Source: a virus. Taken from it: a stretch of DNA of 58,548 nt. A program made the translations under genes and the position numbers. The notes beneath the pieces are model-generated. The model was not told where the DNA came from. It searched no databases and worked only from the letters and a program-made list of their open reading frames with translations. Below, in pieces: positions 33,253 to 41,036 of this stretch. How positions within the stretch are numbered: position 1 is the stretch's first letter; each line of letters begins with the position of its first letter. Where the stretch lies: the IMG/VR virus record IMGVR_UViG_3300046167_000506, positions 1 to 58,548 of that record; one strand, written 5' to 3'.

Positions 33253-33606
33253 TTAGAATTGATTTGCTCCGGTTAGGTCATCTATTTCTTTTTGTATTTC
33301 TTGGTATGACACTGAAAGAGAAAAGGAAAGCCCTGCTTCCCATCTGCGAATTTCCTTTCCGTTTTCATAAAGTATAACCGTGGGTAGAGACCGAATGCCT
33401 TCAGACTCCTTTACAGTGTTGTCTTTGTCTATCCAAGCTGTAAGAATCTTGACGTCTTTTAATTTTGCGACTTCAGTATAATTGTTTTTATTATTCCAAG
33501 TAGCGTTGTAATGTACCACCGCTACACCTTTTATATTTATCTGCTCAGACGAGTTTATAGTCGTCGGAACTACAAAAAGTAAAGCGGCAAGAATTAAGTT
33601 TTTCAT
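33253..33606 (-). CDS. secreted thioredoxin-fold protein lacking the CxxC active site
   Basis: 117 aa. Signal peptide (MKNLILAALLFVVPTTINSS), then a thioredoxin-like order: beta-strand VAVVHYNATWNNKNNYTEV, strand VKILTAWIDKDN, the cis-Pro motif LPTVILYENGKEIRRWEAG and a final helix. The position of W-C-x-x-C is WNNKN, so redox catalysis is unlikely. A binding or chaperone role in the periplasm is more plausible. It lies 1 nt upstream of the barrel gene, in the same transcript. Confidence 0.7.
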   Translation of the reverse strand: MKNLILAALLFVVPTTINSSEQINIKGVAVVHYNATWNNKNNYTEVAKLKDVKILTAWIDKDNTVKESEGIRSLPTVILYENGKEIRRWEAGLSFSLSVSYQEIQKEIDDLTGANQF

Positions 33607-33607
33607 A

Positions 33608-33886
33608 TTACTTCATTTCAAAGAGTCTTTCTTCTATCTTATCTAGTTGCTTTTTGATGTCCTCGACATCTGATTGCGTATTCATGATGGTTTCACGAAT
33701 AAGCTCATCCTTAAGATCGTACTCTGTTCTGCTTATTTCTGGTTTAGGAAGCTCTTTAGCTTCTTTAATATCAGCTTGAAGGTCAAAATACCCCAGGCAG
33801 ATAACCCCCACAGTAGCGCCAATAGCACCCAATGTTTTTAAAGACAAGCCTACTACAGTGTTTTCAGATATTTCTTTTGGTTGCAT
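33608..33886 (-). CDS. membrane-anchored coiled-coil protein
   Basis: 92 aa. One hydrophobic segment (TLGAIGATVGVICLGYFDL, about residues 18-36) is followed by a charged helical coiled coil ending DVEDIKKQLDKIEERLFEMK. It has no lipobox and no second membrane helix. This layout resembles inner-membrane spanin or small accessory lysis proteins, but also other anchored coiled coils. It overlaps the lysozyme-like gene by 1 nt, so coupling is likely. Role uncertain. Confidence 0.55.
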   Translation of the reverse strand: MQPKEISENTVVGLSLKTLGAIGATVGVICLGYFDLQADIKEAKELPKPEISRTEYDLKDELIRETIMNTQSDVEDIKKQLDKIEERLFEMK

Positions 33887-34767
33887 TATTTGGTTTGTTT
33901 TAGATCGTCATATGCTTTCATGTCCATGTTAAAAGAGTTAACTCTATCTACACGGTTTTTTTCTTTTCCTGCCCAGTGATAGTTTGCCCAGTAATCTACA
34001 AGCGGCACTTCCCCGCTAAACAGCTTGCCGAGGTCCGCCTTCGGGTGAGCAAGCTGGTTCATTAAGAACAAATACTTTTGCTGCTCTAAAGAAACAGTAG
34101 ATGCGTCGAATGATTTAGAAGGGTAAGCGTCTTTAACCCAAGAAGGAATTTCATAACTAGCGAGATCTGGATGAGAAGAATCCTTGCCGCTAATTAAGTT
34201 GTATGCACGGTTGATAGCGATAATTCCTCCATGACCATCACCTACTTCAAATTGAAAGGCTCCACGTCCTGGTCCTCCGCCCTTTTGCTTAATAGTAGAA
34301 TCTCCTTTAGATTCATGAAAGATGATGCGAGACATAGCGTCTTCAATCTGGTCCGGTGTTGTGCTTTTAGCGGTGGCTATATAGTTGAGGAGATCCTTGT
34401 ATGCGAGCTCTTTCTTAGGCGGGTCGACCGTTCCTCCGTTCTCAAATCTTTTCTTCTGGGATTTTGGTGGGGCTTTTTTACTTCCTCCAGAACCTCCCCA
34501 AAACAATTTGTTAGCCCAGTAAGCAGCACTCATCTTGCCCTTGGCAATGTTAGCAGCGTGTCTTGCTTTAAAAGATTTACGAGCTCCTTTGGAATAGTTG
34601 TGACCCATCTTCTGGTCACCGAATCTAATAAGACGAATCTTATCACCAACCTTAGCGAGAACAACACCTTTCTTTGTCGCGTGACTAGGTGTGCGCTTTG
34701 GTTTGTTTACTCCGCTAAGCCCATGCTTTTTAAGGAGATTCTTAATTCTTTTTCCTGGATCGCTCAT
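33886..34767 (-). CDS. lysozyme/transglycosylase-like protein with basic N-terminal region
   Basis: 293 aa from the ATG at 34767 (MSDPGKRIKNLL); a longer frame to 34815 would run through a terminator hairpin. Residues 1-115 are very basic and Gly-rich (KPKRTPSHATKKG, GHNYSKGARKSFKARHAANIAKGK). Residues about 125-290 hold a lysozyme-like fold: RIIFHESKGDS with the candidate catalytic Glu, GRGAFQFE, then a W-rich ending (DYWANYHWAGKEKN). It is either a virion-associated muralytic enzyme or the endolysin. No signal peptide. Confidence 0.65.
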   Translation of the reverse strand: MSDPGKRIKNLLKKHGLSGVNKPKRTPSHATKKGVVLAKVGDKIRLIRFGDQKMGHNYSKGARKSFKARHAANIAKGKMSAAYWANKLFWGGSGGSKKAPPKSQKKRFENGGTVDPPKKELAYKDLLNYIATAKSTTPDQIEDAMSRIIFHESKGDSTIKQKGGGPGRGAFQFEVGDGHGGIIAINRAYNLISGKDSSHPDLASYEIPSWVKDAYPSKSFDASTVSLEQQKYLFLMNQLAHPKADLGKLFSGEVPLVDYWANYHWAGKEKNRVDRVNSFNMDMKAYDDLKQTK

Positions 34768-34790
34768 AGGAACAAAGATAAAAAATAAAA

Positions 34791-34810
34791 GAGGGGCAAA
34801 AAGCCCCCCT
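34791..34810 (-). terminator. terminator between the 81-aa gene and the lysozyme-like gene
   Basis: GAGGGGC (34791-34797) faces GCCCCCC (34803-34809); GGGGC/GCCCC is the core stem, with a 5-nt A loop. On the minus strand it is followed by TCTTTTATTTTTTATCTTTG, so its T-tract leads straight into a TAnnTTTG motif (34773-34780) only 5 nt before the next ATG. Confidence 0.65.
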
Positions 34811-34852
34811 TTCAATAGTAAACCAAACTCATCAATTGCCTTATGAGCTATT

Positions 34853-34860
34853 CAAAGATA
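34853..34860 (-). promoter_or_regulatory. possible promoter -7 element TATCTTTG
   Basis: TAnnTTTG on the minus strand in the short gap after the 81-aa gene, about 85 nt before the lysozyme-like ATG and upstream of the terminator hairpin. It may drive an attenuated transcript; weaker than the other sites. Confidence 0.3.
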
Positions 34861-34876
34861 CGTATAAAAATCTTTA

Positions 34877-35122
34877 TTACGCAACTTCTTCTGCCTCTTC
34901 TACGACTTCTTCATACTCGCCGCTTTGCAGATTAATGGTTACAGATCCATACTTATCCTCAAGACCTTTTTGCTGCTCTTTCAAAACAACATCAAGATTT
35001 TCTGCGTTTTTAACTGCATCGACAATAGCACGACCTACACTCATGTATAAGTTGTTGATGTTGCTTACCGCCTCTTGAACAGCGGCTAATTCTTCTCCGG
35101 TGATTTTTTTTGCTTTCGCCAT
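34877..35122 (-). CDS. 81-aa acidic helical protein
   Basis: Starts MAKAKKITGEELAAVQEAVSNINNLYMSVG, a helical coiled region, and ends in an acidic run (EEVVEEAEEVA). The TAnnTTTG motif at 35154-35161 lies about 31 nt upstream and a terminator follows it, so it appears to be a short independent unit. Resembles small conserved phage proteins near tail genes. Function unknown. Confidence 0.55.
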   Translation of the reverse strand: MAKAKKITGEELAAVQEAVSNINNLYMSVGRAIVDAVKNAENLDVVLKEQQKGLEDKYGSVTINLQSGEYEEVVEEAEEVA

Positions 35123-35153
35123 AATGATTGTTATTTAACTTAATTAAGTAGTT

Positions 35154-35161
35154 CAAATATA
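35154..35161 (-). promoter_or_regulatory. promoter -7 element TATATTTG
   Basis: TAnnTTTG on the minus strand, 31 nt before the ATG at 35122. It lies after the end of the fibre block and so would start a separate unit. Confidence 0.45.
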
Positions 35162-35176
35162 ATACAAATCTGCTTA

Positions 35177-35299
35177 TTATGTCAAATTGTCTATGTATTG
35201 CTGGCACTCTTCTTCTGTTCCGTAGAATTCTGGCGTGCCATCGTTTAATACTTCAAAAACAGTTGCTTCTTCGTCGTATGGTGAAATTTCGTAAGCCAT
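35177..35299 (-). CDS. 40-aa acidic miniprotein coupled to the LamG fibre gene
   Basis: MAYEISPYDEEATVFEVLN... ending YIDNLT. Its ATG overlaps the TAA of the preceding gene (TAATG), and it ends just before the promoter at 35154. Tight coupling and clean composition argue that it is real. Not recognised. Confidence 0.5.
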   Translation of the reverse strand: MAYEISPYDEEATVFEVLNDGTPEFYGTEEECQQYIDNLT

Positions 35300-36255
35300 T
35301 AGTATGCGGTTATTGTTCCGTTAGTAATTGTATTAGTGTACTTACTGTTGCTATCGTTAGCGTTATTGTTATCAAAAGTCCACTCTGTTATAAGACCGCT
35401 TGTAACTGTTTGACTACTGTCTGCTATAACACCACTGTTATATAAGGTTGTTACTTCGCTTGAGGACAATACTTTGTTGTATATCTTTATCTCATCGTAG
35501 TCCAAAGTAGCATTACCCGCACTATTGGTAAGGTGTATGTTTTCTCCAATTTTCCCCTTAGTAGCATTAATAGCTGTTCTTGTTCCGTTATTAGCATTTG
35601 ATTGAGAAGTACACTCCGTAGCGTTCCAGTACAGTTTAAATGCGTTAGCTGCGTTTGTTAGCGAAGCATCGTAGGTTACTGTAATCATACAGAACCCATC
35701 ACTATTCACATTCCCTCTTGCACTGCTTTTCCATTTTGCACTACTATTAATTCCAGTAGCAGAATTATTATCGTGTAATGGCCATTGCCTATCAAAGTTT
35801 GTGCTATTAGTCCTTATCCTCGCAATAAGTCTATTTAAGCTTTGGCTATACGTCAACATAAATCTGTTATTGCCGTTCGAGTTTGTATTACCAAAGTTCC
35901 AAAGTAATTGATTTTGCAAGCTGCCCGTGTTGCGTACCCATATACTAAAACTCAAATCTTGCGTAGTATTTATACTAAACGGTGAAGTGCTAGTAGTGCA
36001 GTTTATATAATCACCCGTACCATCGTTTTGATAGTACCTCGTGTTTGAGTATGCTGCGGATGCATTATGGTCATAGCTATACCACTCACTAATAGCGTGG
36101 GGGGCAGAGTCGTTAGGTTTATTAGTACTATTCGTATTAATAGCTTCGTACCCTCCTTCTACTGCAAGGGAAATTGAAAATTCATCTGTTGCCCCCCGAT
36201 TTAACTCGGTGTTTAATTGGGACATTTTTATTTGTCCACTGCTTTGTAATGCCAT
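35299..36255 (-). CDS. LamG/concanavalin-like tail adhesin
   Basis: 318 aa. The N-terminal SGQIKMSQLNTELNRG and HAISEWYSYDHNA segment is a common attachment region in phage tail-tip proteins. The remainder is a jelly-roll lectin pattern (DLSFSIWVRNTGSLQNQLLWNFGN, FCMITVTYDAS, DYDEIKIYNKVLSSSEVTTLYNSG), typical of LamG/ConA-like domains that bind glycans. Probably a receptor-binding adhesin at the end of the fibre operon. Overlaps the next fibre gene by 1 nt. Confidence 0.75.
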   Translation of the reverse strand: MALQSSGQIKMSQLNTELNRGATDEFSISLAVEGGYEAINTNSTNKPNDSAPHAISEWYSYDHNASAAYSNTRYYQNDGTGDYINCTTSTSPFSINTTQDLSFSIWVRNTGSLQNQLLWNFGNTNSNGNNRFMLTYSQSLNRLIARIRTNSTNFDRQWPLHDNNSATGINSSAKWKSSARGNVNSDGFCMITVTYDASLTNAANAFKLYWNATECTSQSNANNGTRTAINATKGKIGENIHLTNSAGNATLDYDEIKIYNKVLSSSEVTTLYNSGVIADSSQTVTSGLITEWTFDNNNANDSNSKYTNTITNGTITAY

Positions 36256-39200
36256 TATGAGAATATATCTGAGAATGCGATAACATCGCCTTTAATATGT
36301 AAATCACCATCCGACTCCATACGAGCCACAAACACACCGCCTGCATAAAAGTCTATACGTCCATTGGTTGAATCAAACTGTATGTAGTTATTAGCGTCTT
36401 TACCAACGTGTGTAATACCATCACGCAAGTCTGGTTCTACACTAAATGTTGTACTTGTTAAATCAAGACCACCACCAGCTGAATAAGTTGTGTTTGTATT
36501 AGCATCGGCTACCCAACTAAAAGTACCATCACCATCTGATGCTAATACTTGACCCGCAGTACCATTGCCCGAAACATTTAATTGTAAAGCATTTACAGAA
36601 TTGTCTTTAATACTAAAAGTTAAATCATACGGGTCTGAATCTATACCTTGGTCGGTATCCGTCCAGTTTATGTTAATACCAGTACCCTCTACGAATTTCC
36701 ACTCATTAGCATTATTAATCTGTACCTCTGTACCATCACCATCCTCTACAAAGAAGCCAGTCATGTTTCCAGTAGCACCAGTGCTTATGTTTGTAATGTG
36801 ACCATTTGCATCTACAGTAATTTCGTCAATCTTAGTGCCGTTAGCCGTTGAGCCATAAGTACCACTTAGCGTAGAAGTGTCTTCGTGAGCTGTGTAAGTT
36901 TCTGTAGTTAAGTAACCAGCTTCCGTGTGGTCGCTAAAAGAATCAAAAGCATTAGAACCAAACGTAAAGCTTTGGTTAGTTGCGCCACTTACAGAGAACA
37001 CAAGAGTATTCGTGCTGTCGGTTCTAACAACACCGTCAAGGTAATAATTAGTATCTGTACCACCACTTGCATCGGTTCTCCATGCTGGAACACCGCTTGC
37101 ATTGGTTTTCCACACTTTATTAGCTTGATTAGCACCCGAGGCAACGTAGCCCGCAGCGGTAGCACTGTTGGCTATCCACGTATCAGTATCGGTGTAGTTA
37201 CCAGAATGAATGTTAGTGCTTCCTTGGTCAGTAGTCCAATCTATAATTTGGTTACCGTCCAAATTACCACTATTGTAAGACGTGTATTCTGTTACCGCAT
37301 CGTAGCCAGTTGGTTTTGAATCAAAACCATCATCATTATTGTTTGCGTAAACAGTAAAACTACCATCACTAATGTGACCAGTTGCGGTAAGTTCAGCAAA
37401 TTGACCAGCTCTAATATAAACATCTACAGCAGGGTCTCCAGCATCTACAATACCTACTTCCGTAACTACTTCTGACGAAGCCGTAGAGTGGTTATAAAAA
37501 ACTACATCATAGTTGTTGTCATTGTTTAGTTGCCCTACAATGTGACCCATAGCTGGTAGCACTTCATTACTGTATGATGTGCTTCTGCCCGCAAGGGTGA
37601 TCATAAATCGTGAAGACTGACCTCCAGTAACTCTTGCTATTCTCCAATATGTATTTGAAGTGTTAGATGAATTTTCTAAAGCTCTCCAGTTGTAAAACTT
37701 AGAGTTACCGTCTGACGATATTCCTTTGTTGAATGTTATAAGCTCTGATGCGGAATCCGCAGCATCACTTCTTAGGTATTTGCTTTGTGTTGAAGATGAT
37801 GTTAGATACCCTGCACCATTTGTAAGTTGGTTGTTGTTTGTAGGTATCGTGGTATTACCCGCCATAGCGGTTGTGGCTGTTGTACCTATAGTAAGGTTAG
37901 AAGAACCATTACCCGTTCCTGCACCAATAAGAGTTCTCATCTCAGCAGCAGTTACGCCTCCCGTTAATGCAGGAGTAGACCCGTCAGTAGTAATAGCAGG
38001 AAAATCATTACGATTTAAAGTGTCAAAGTTGGTGTATCCATCTTTAGCTGAAGCTTGTGTAACAGCCCAGCTATCCCCCCATTGTGAGGTAGCAGAAGTC
38101 GCGGCATAACCTAACCACAAGTCCTTAGCAAGAAGCTGAGTATAACTACCACCCTCACCACTTATAAAGAATGCTGTTTTTCCAGAAGTAGAATTTCTAC
38201 AGACTTCAATTGTAGGCGTATGGTAGGGGTTAGAACATTCATATCTAAAGCCTTCAAAACCACTATTAGATTCTGGATTCCAATACCCGTAGATTTTAAT
38301 CTCACCACCTTCACCCGAACTATTATAAGCGTCTTGGTAAACTAAAGTAAAACCACCCATAGAGTAGCCGTCTTGAGGCACATTAGTTTGCACAACAATA
38401 TAAGTACTTATACCGCTATCATCAGACAGCATCGCATGGTTTTTACGCCAGACATGCATGTCCCGGTCACTAGAGTCGGACTGCATTAGCTCATACTCTA
38501 AAGCATAAGTCCCCGCGTGATTATGCGCAGCTGCAGCAAACGCACTGATGTTGCTGTATGCCGCAGAACCAAATATTTCGCTAAAACGTTTTCTACGTTC
38601 CGCTCCATCATCAAGGAGTATAAGCTCATCAACAGTGGTGGTTATATCAGCAGTCATATCAGTTAACTCTGATAAGTCTAAACTTATTGTAGCGTCACCA
38701 CTTGATGTGGTTCCGTCTAATCCAGTACCTACTGTTATGCTTGATATTAATCCACTTAAATCTTGATCACCCGTGTTTGTACCAGAAGACGTACCCGTAA
38801 AACTTGACGAAGAAGCAGCGCCTAGTTCCGCTAAGGTAGGTTTATGACCTTCGTGGTATATTTCTCTAGGTGTGCTATCGTCTACTACATAATTACCTTC
38901 TGCTAATGTTGAAGTATCTAGCTCTACATTACCGCCAGATACTGGTGCTGGTTCTGTGGTAACACTTGGTTTTGATGTGTAAAACCCCGCACCACCAAAC
39001 TTAGTTAAATGAAATTTTGCTTGAGAGTATCTAGTAGTTCTTATGTATATAGTGTAGGTGTCATAATAAGTGCCTACAGCACTTTTAATAACTCTTATAC
39101 CCGCTTTATCTGTGCTGTCTTCCGTGGCGTTATGTAAAACATCTACAGTACCAGTTATTTCTATATTGTCGCCATCATTTGCCTCTCTACCTTGTATTAA

Positions 39201-41030
39201 TAAATCAACTTTTTGTGTACCAAAGCTCTCAACATGATTAGAAAGAGACCCCTTAATATGTAATCCACCGTGCCCTTGGTTTACAATAGCAACCCTATAC
39301 CACTTGTTACCAGACAAATTACTCTCGTCTCCTAGTGTAAATTTCCACTCGTCACCGCTACCATCTGTGGTAGTGTATTTAGTGTTTATTTCAGTTTCGG
39401 TGTAGTATCTGTCGTCATGGTTGTGCGAAGGCAGAGATGTTAAGTAACCGCTTAAATCTTGATCACCGGTGTTTGTGCCAGACGATGATCCAGAGAAGTT
39501 AGATGCTCCTATTGTACCCGTAACGCTTACGTTACCAGCAAAACTTACAGATTTATCACTGCCGTTAAATGCAGCAATTTGTCCTGCTTTACCATCTCTA
39601 ATATCAAGACTTCTGAATTGAGTAGAACTACCATTGTATCCTCTATAATTTACATATAGTGTAGCTGCATCATTTACACTATTTTGCGTCCATATTTCAT
39701 TACCTCTACCAATTGACAAAATGCTTGAATCATCTCCAAGATGTAACCCGCCATTGCTACCCGTTCTTACATCACTTACCGTTAAGTCCCCCGTTATATT
39801 AACACCACTACTTGAGGTTTCAAACCTTTTAGAGCCATTATGGTAAAGCAAAACAGCATCGTCTGCCAAAAACCTAGCTAAATATTCCGAACCGTCTGCT
39901 ATTTCTAAATCAATAGCTCCCGAACCTCTTATTTTTAAAGAGCCCGTACCTTGGTCGTCTATATAGCTATGTGTGCCATCATGATATAGTCTAAGGTCAT
40001 TGCCCGCACCAAGTCTTAATTGATTGTTATCTGGCAACTTCACATGACCATCCTCATAAGTTAGAGTATCATCAAGTCTTTGCCATTGGAAGTCAGAACC
40101 AAAAGTGTGACCATCCATGTCTTGATCACCCGAATCAAATGTTTCTACCCAATATCTTATTCCATAAGTGCTAGAGTGATTATGATAAGCAATCATATAT
40201 GTCCCTACTCCATCTTCAGTTTTCATTGATAGCAGAGGGTGATTGCTGGTAGTACCGGCTATGGTAACGTGCCGTACAACCCAACTTGAAGACGTGTTGT
40301 TATAATAAACAACATAGCTAGCGCCAGAGTCTGTTCCGGTCCCCGTTGTAACAAGCTTAACCCTAAACGCGTATGCTAAAGAAGGAATAACATGAGTTCC
40401 GTTTTTCCAGTCTATTTCTACACCGTTATCCGTTCCCACCCCAGTAACTGAAACACTACCCGAATTCCAAATAAACCTACTGCTTCCAGATCCAACAGAT
40501 AAAGTGTTGTTAATCTGTAAATTGCTGCCTACTACTAAACTATCGTCTGTTTTTAGAACATTTGAAGAGTCTCTATATAGATTTGTGTCTGTACCAAATA
40601 ATATACCTTGTGAAGGAGGCGTGCCAGAGTATGATGTAGATACTTGTATACCTTTAAACTTAGCGTGTTGCGCCCCACTACCCGTGGTTAAAAACTGGAA
40701 TATACTATCTGAAAATATATTACCGCTAGCACTCAAAGTAATAGTGCCACCAATATTTAAATTACCTGCAACGGTCATTTGTGTTCCACTCCAAGTCGTG
40801 TTTAACGCCCAAGCACCGTCCCAGTCTACATCATTACCTGCGGTATATAATTTCAAACCTCCTCCATCTACACCTTCTATCAAACCAGTTTGATGAGATG
40901 TGCCACCAAAACCTACAGCTCCAGATCCTGCTCCTTTTCTTGCTTCAATGCTATTTCCAGAACTTACTGTTGCTATTACTTTACCACTAACTTCTAGCGT
41001 TTCGCTATTTAAAATCTTTTTCTCAGACAT
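36255..41030 (-). CDS. long tail fibre 1
   Basis: 1591 aa, low in Cys, Gly/Ser/Thr-rich, with repeated trimeric-fibre signatures: GNLNIGGTITLSASG-type strands, SSGTNTGDQDLSG twice, and SLPSHNHDDRYYTETEI, the H-N-H-D-x-R-Y-Y motif of phage fibre repeats. A beta-rich C-terminus (FSVEPDLRDGITHVGKDA) closes it. It probably forms a trimeric side or tail fibre. It shares almost identical DNA segments with the fibre gene upstream (see repeats). Called from repeat content and location. Confidence 0.75.
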   Translation of the reverse strand: MSEKKILNSETLEVSGKVIATVSSGNSIEARKGAGSGAVGFGGTSHQTGLIEGVDGGGLKLYTAGNDVDWDGAWALNTTWSGTQMTVAGNLNIGGTITLSASGNIFSDSIFQFLTTGSGAQHAKFKGIQVSTSYSGTPPSQGILFGTDTNLYRDSSNVLKTDDSLVVGSNLQINNTLSVGSGSSRFIWNSGSVSVTGVGTDNGVEIDWKNGTHVIPSLAYAFRVKLVTTGTGTDSGASYVVYYNNTSSSWVVRHVTIAGTTSNHPLLSMKTEDGVGTYMIAYHNHSSTYGIRYWVETFDSGDQDMDGHTFGSDFQWQRLDDTLTYEDGHVKLPDNNQLRLGAGNDLRLYHDGTHSYIDDQGTGSLKIRGSGAIDLEIADGSEYLARFLADDAVLLYHNGSKRFETSSSGVNITGDLTVSDVRTGSNGGLHLGDDSSILSIGRGNEIWTQNSVNDAATLYVNYRGYNGSSTQFRSLDIRDGKAGQIAAFNGSDKSVSFAGNVSVTGTIGASNFSGSSSGTNTGDQDLSGYLTSLPSHNHDDRYYTETEINTKYTTTDGSGDEWKFTLGDESNLSGNKWYRVAIVNQGHGGLHIKGSLSNHVESFGTQKVDLLIQGREANDGDNIEITGTVDVLHNATEDSTDKAGIRVIKSAVGTYYDTYTIYIRTTRYSQAKFHLTKFGGAGFYTSKPSVTTEPAPVSGGNVELDTSTLAEGNYVVDDSTPREIYHEGHKPTLAELGAASSSSFTGTSSGTNTGDQDLSGLISSITVGTGLDGTTSSGDATISLDLSELTDMTADITTTVDELILLDDGAERRKRFSEIFGSAAYSNISAFAAAAHNHAGTYALEYELMQSDSSDRDMHVWRKNHAMLSDDSGISTYIVVQTNVPQDGYSMGGFTLVYQDAYNSSGEGGEIKIYGYWNPESNSGFEGFRYECSNPYHTPTIEVCRNSTSGKTAFFISGEGGSYTQLLAKDLWLGYAATSATSQWGDSWAVTQASAKDGYTNFDTLNRNDFPAITTDGSTPALTGGVTAAEMRTLIGAGTGNGSSNLTIGTTATTAMAGNTTIPTNNNQLTNGAGYLTSSSTQSKYLRSDAADSASELITFNKGISSDGNSKFYNWRALENSSNTSNTYWRIARVTGGQSSRFMITLAGRSTSYSNEVLPAMGHIVGQLNNDNNYDVVFYNHSTASSEVVTEVGIVDAGDPAVDVYIRAGQFAELTATGHISDGSFTVYANNNDDGFDSKPTGYDAVTEYTSYNSGNLDGNQIIDWTTDQGSTNIHSGNYTDTDTWIANSATAAGYVASGANQANKVWKTNASGVPAWRTDASGGTDTNYYLDGVVRTDSTNTLVFSVSGATNQSFTFGSNAFDSFSDHTEAGYLTTETYTAHEDTSTLSGTYGSTANGTKIDEITVDANGHITNISTGATGNMTGFFVEDGDGTEVQINNANEWKFVEGTGININWTDTDQGIDSDPYDLTFSIKDNSVNALQLNVSGNGTAGQVLASDGDGTFSWVADANTNTTYSAGGGLDLTSTTFSVEPDLRDGITHVGKDANNYIQFDSTNGRIDFYAGGVFVARMESDGDLHIKGDVIAFSDIFS
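38757..39485 (-). repeat. internal fibre repeat (SSGTNTGDQDLSG unit)
   Basis: Two near-identical DNA copies around 38757-38800 and 39450-39485 encode the same TG(T/S)SSGTNTGDQDLSG unit, about 0.7 kb apart within fibre 1. They differ at scattered third positions. This is a protein repeat, not a mobile element. Confidence 0.6.
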
Positions 41031-41036
41031 GCTTTA

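Noticed and set aside
34231-34788. 185-aa plus-strand open frame
   Set aside because: Antisense of the lysozyme-like gene, Ser/Phe/Arg-rich; the opposite strand shows clear protein motifs.
34768-34815. longer start for the lysozyme-like protein
   Set aside because: The extension is the translated terminator hairpin (GLFAPLLFFIF) and not a genuine signal peptide.
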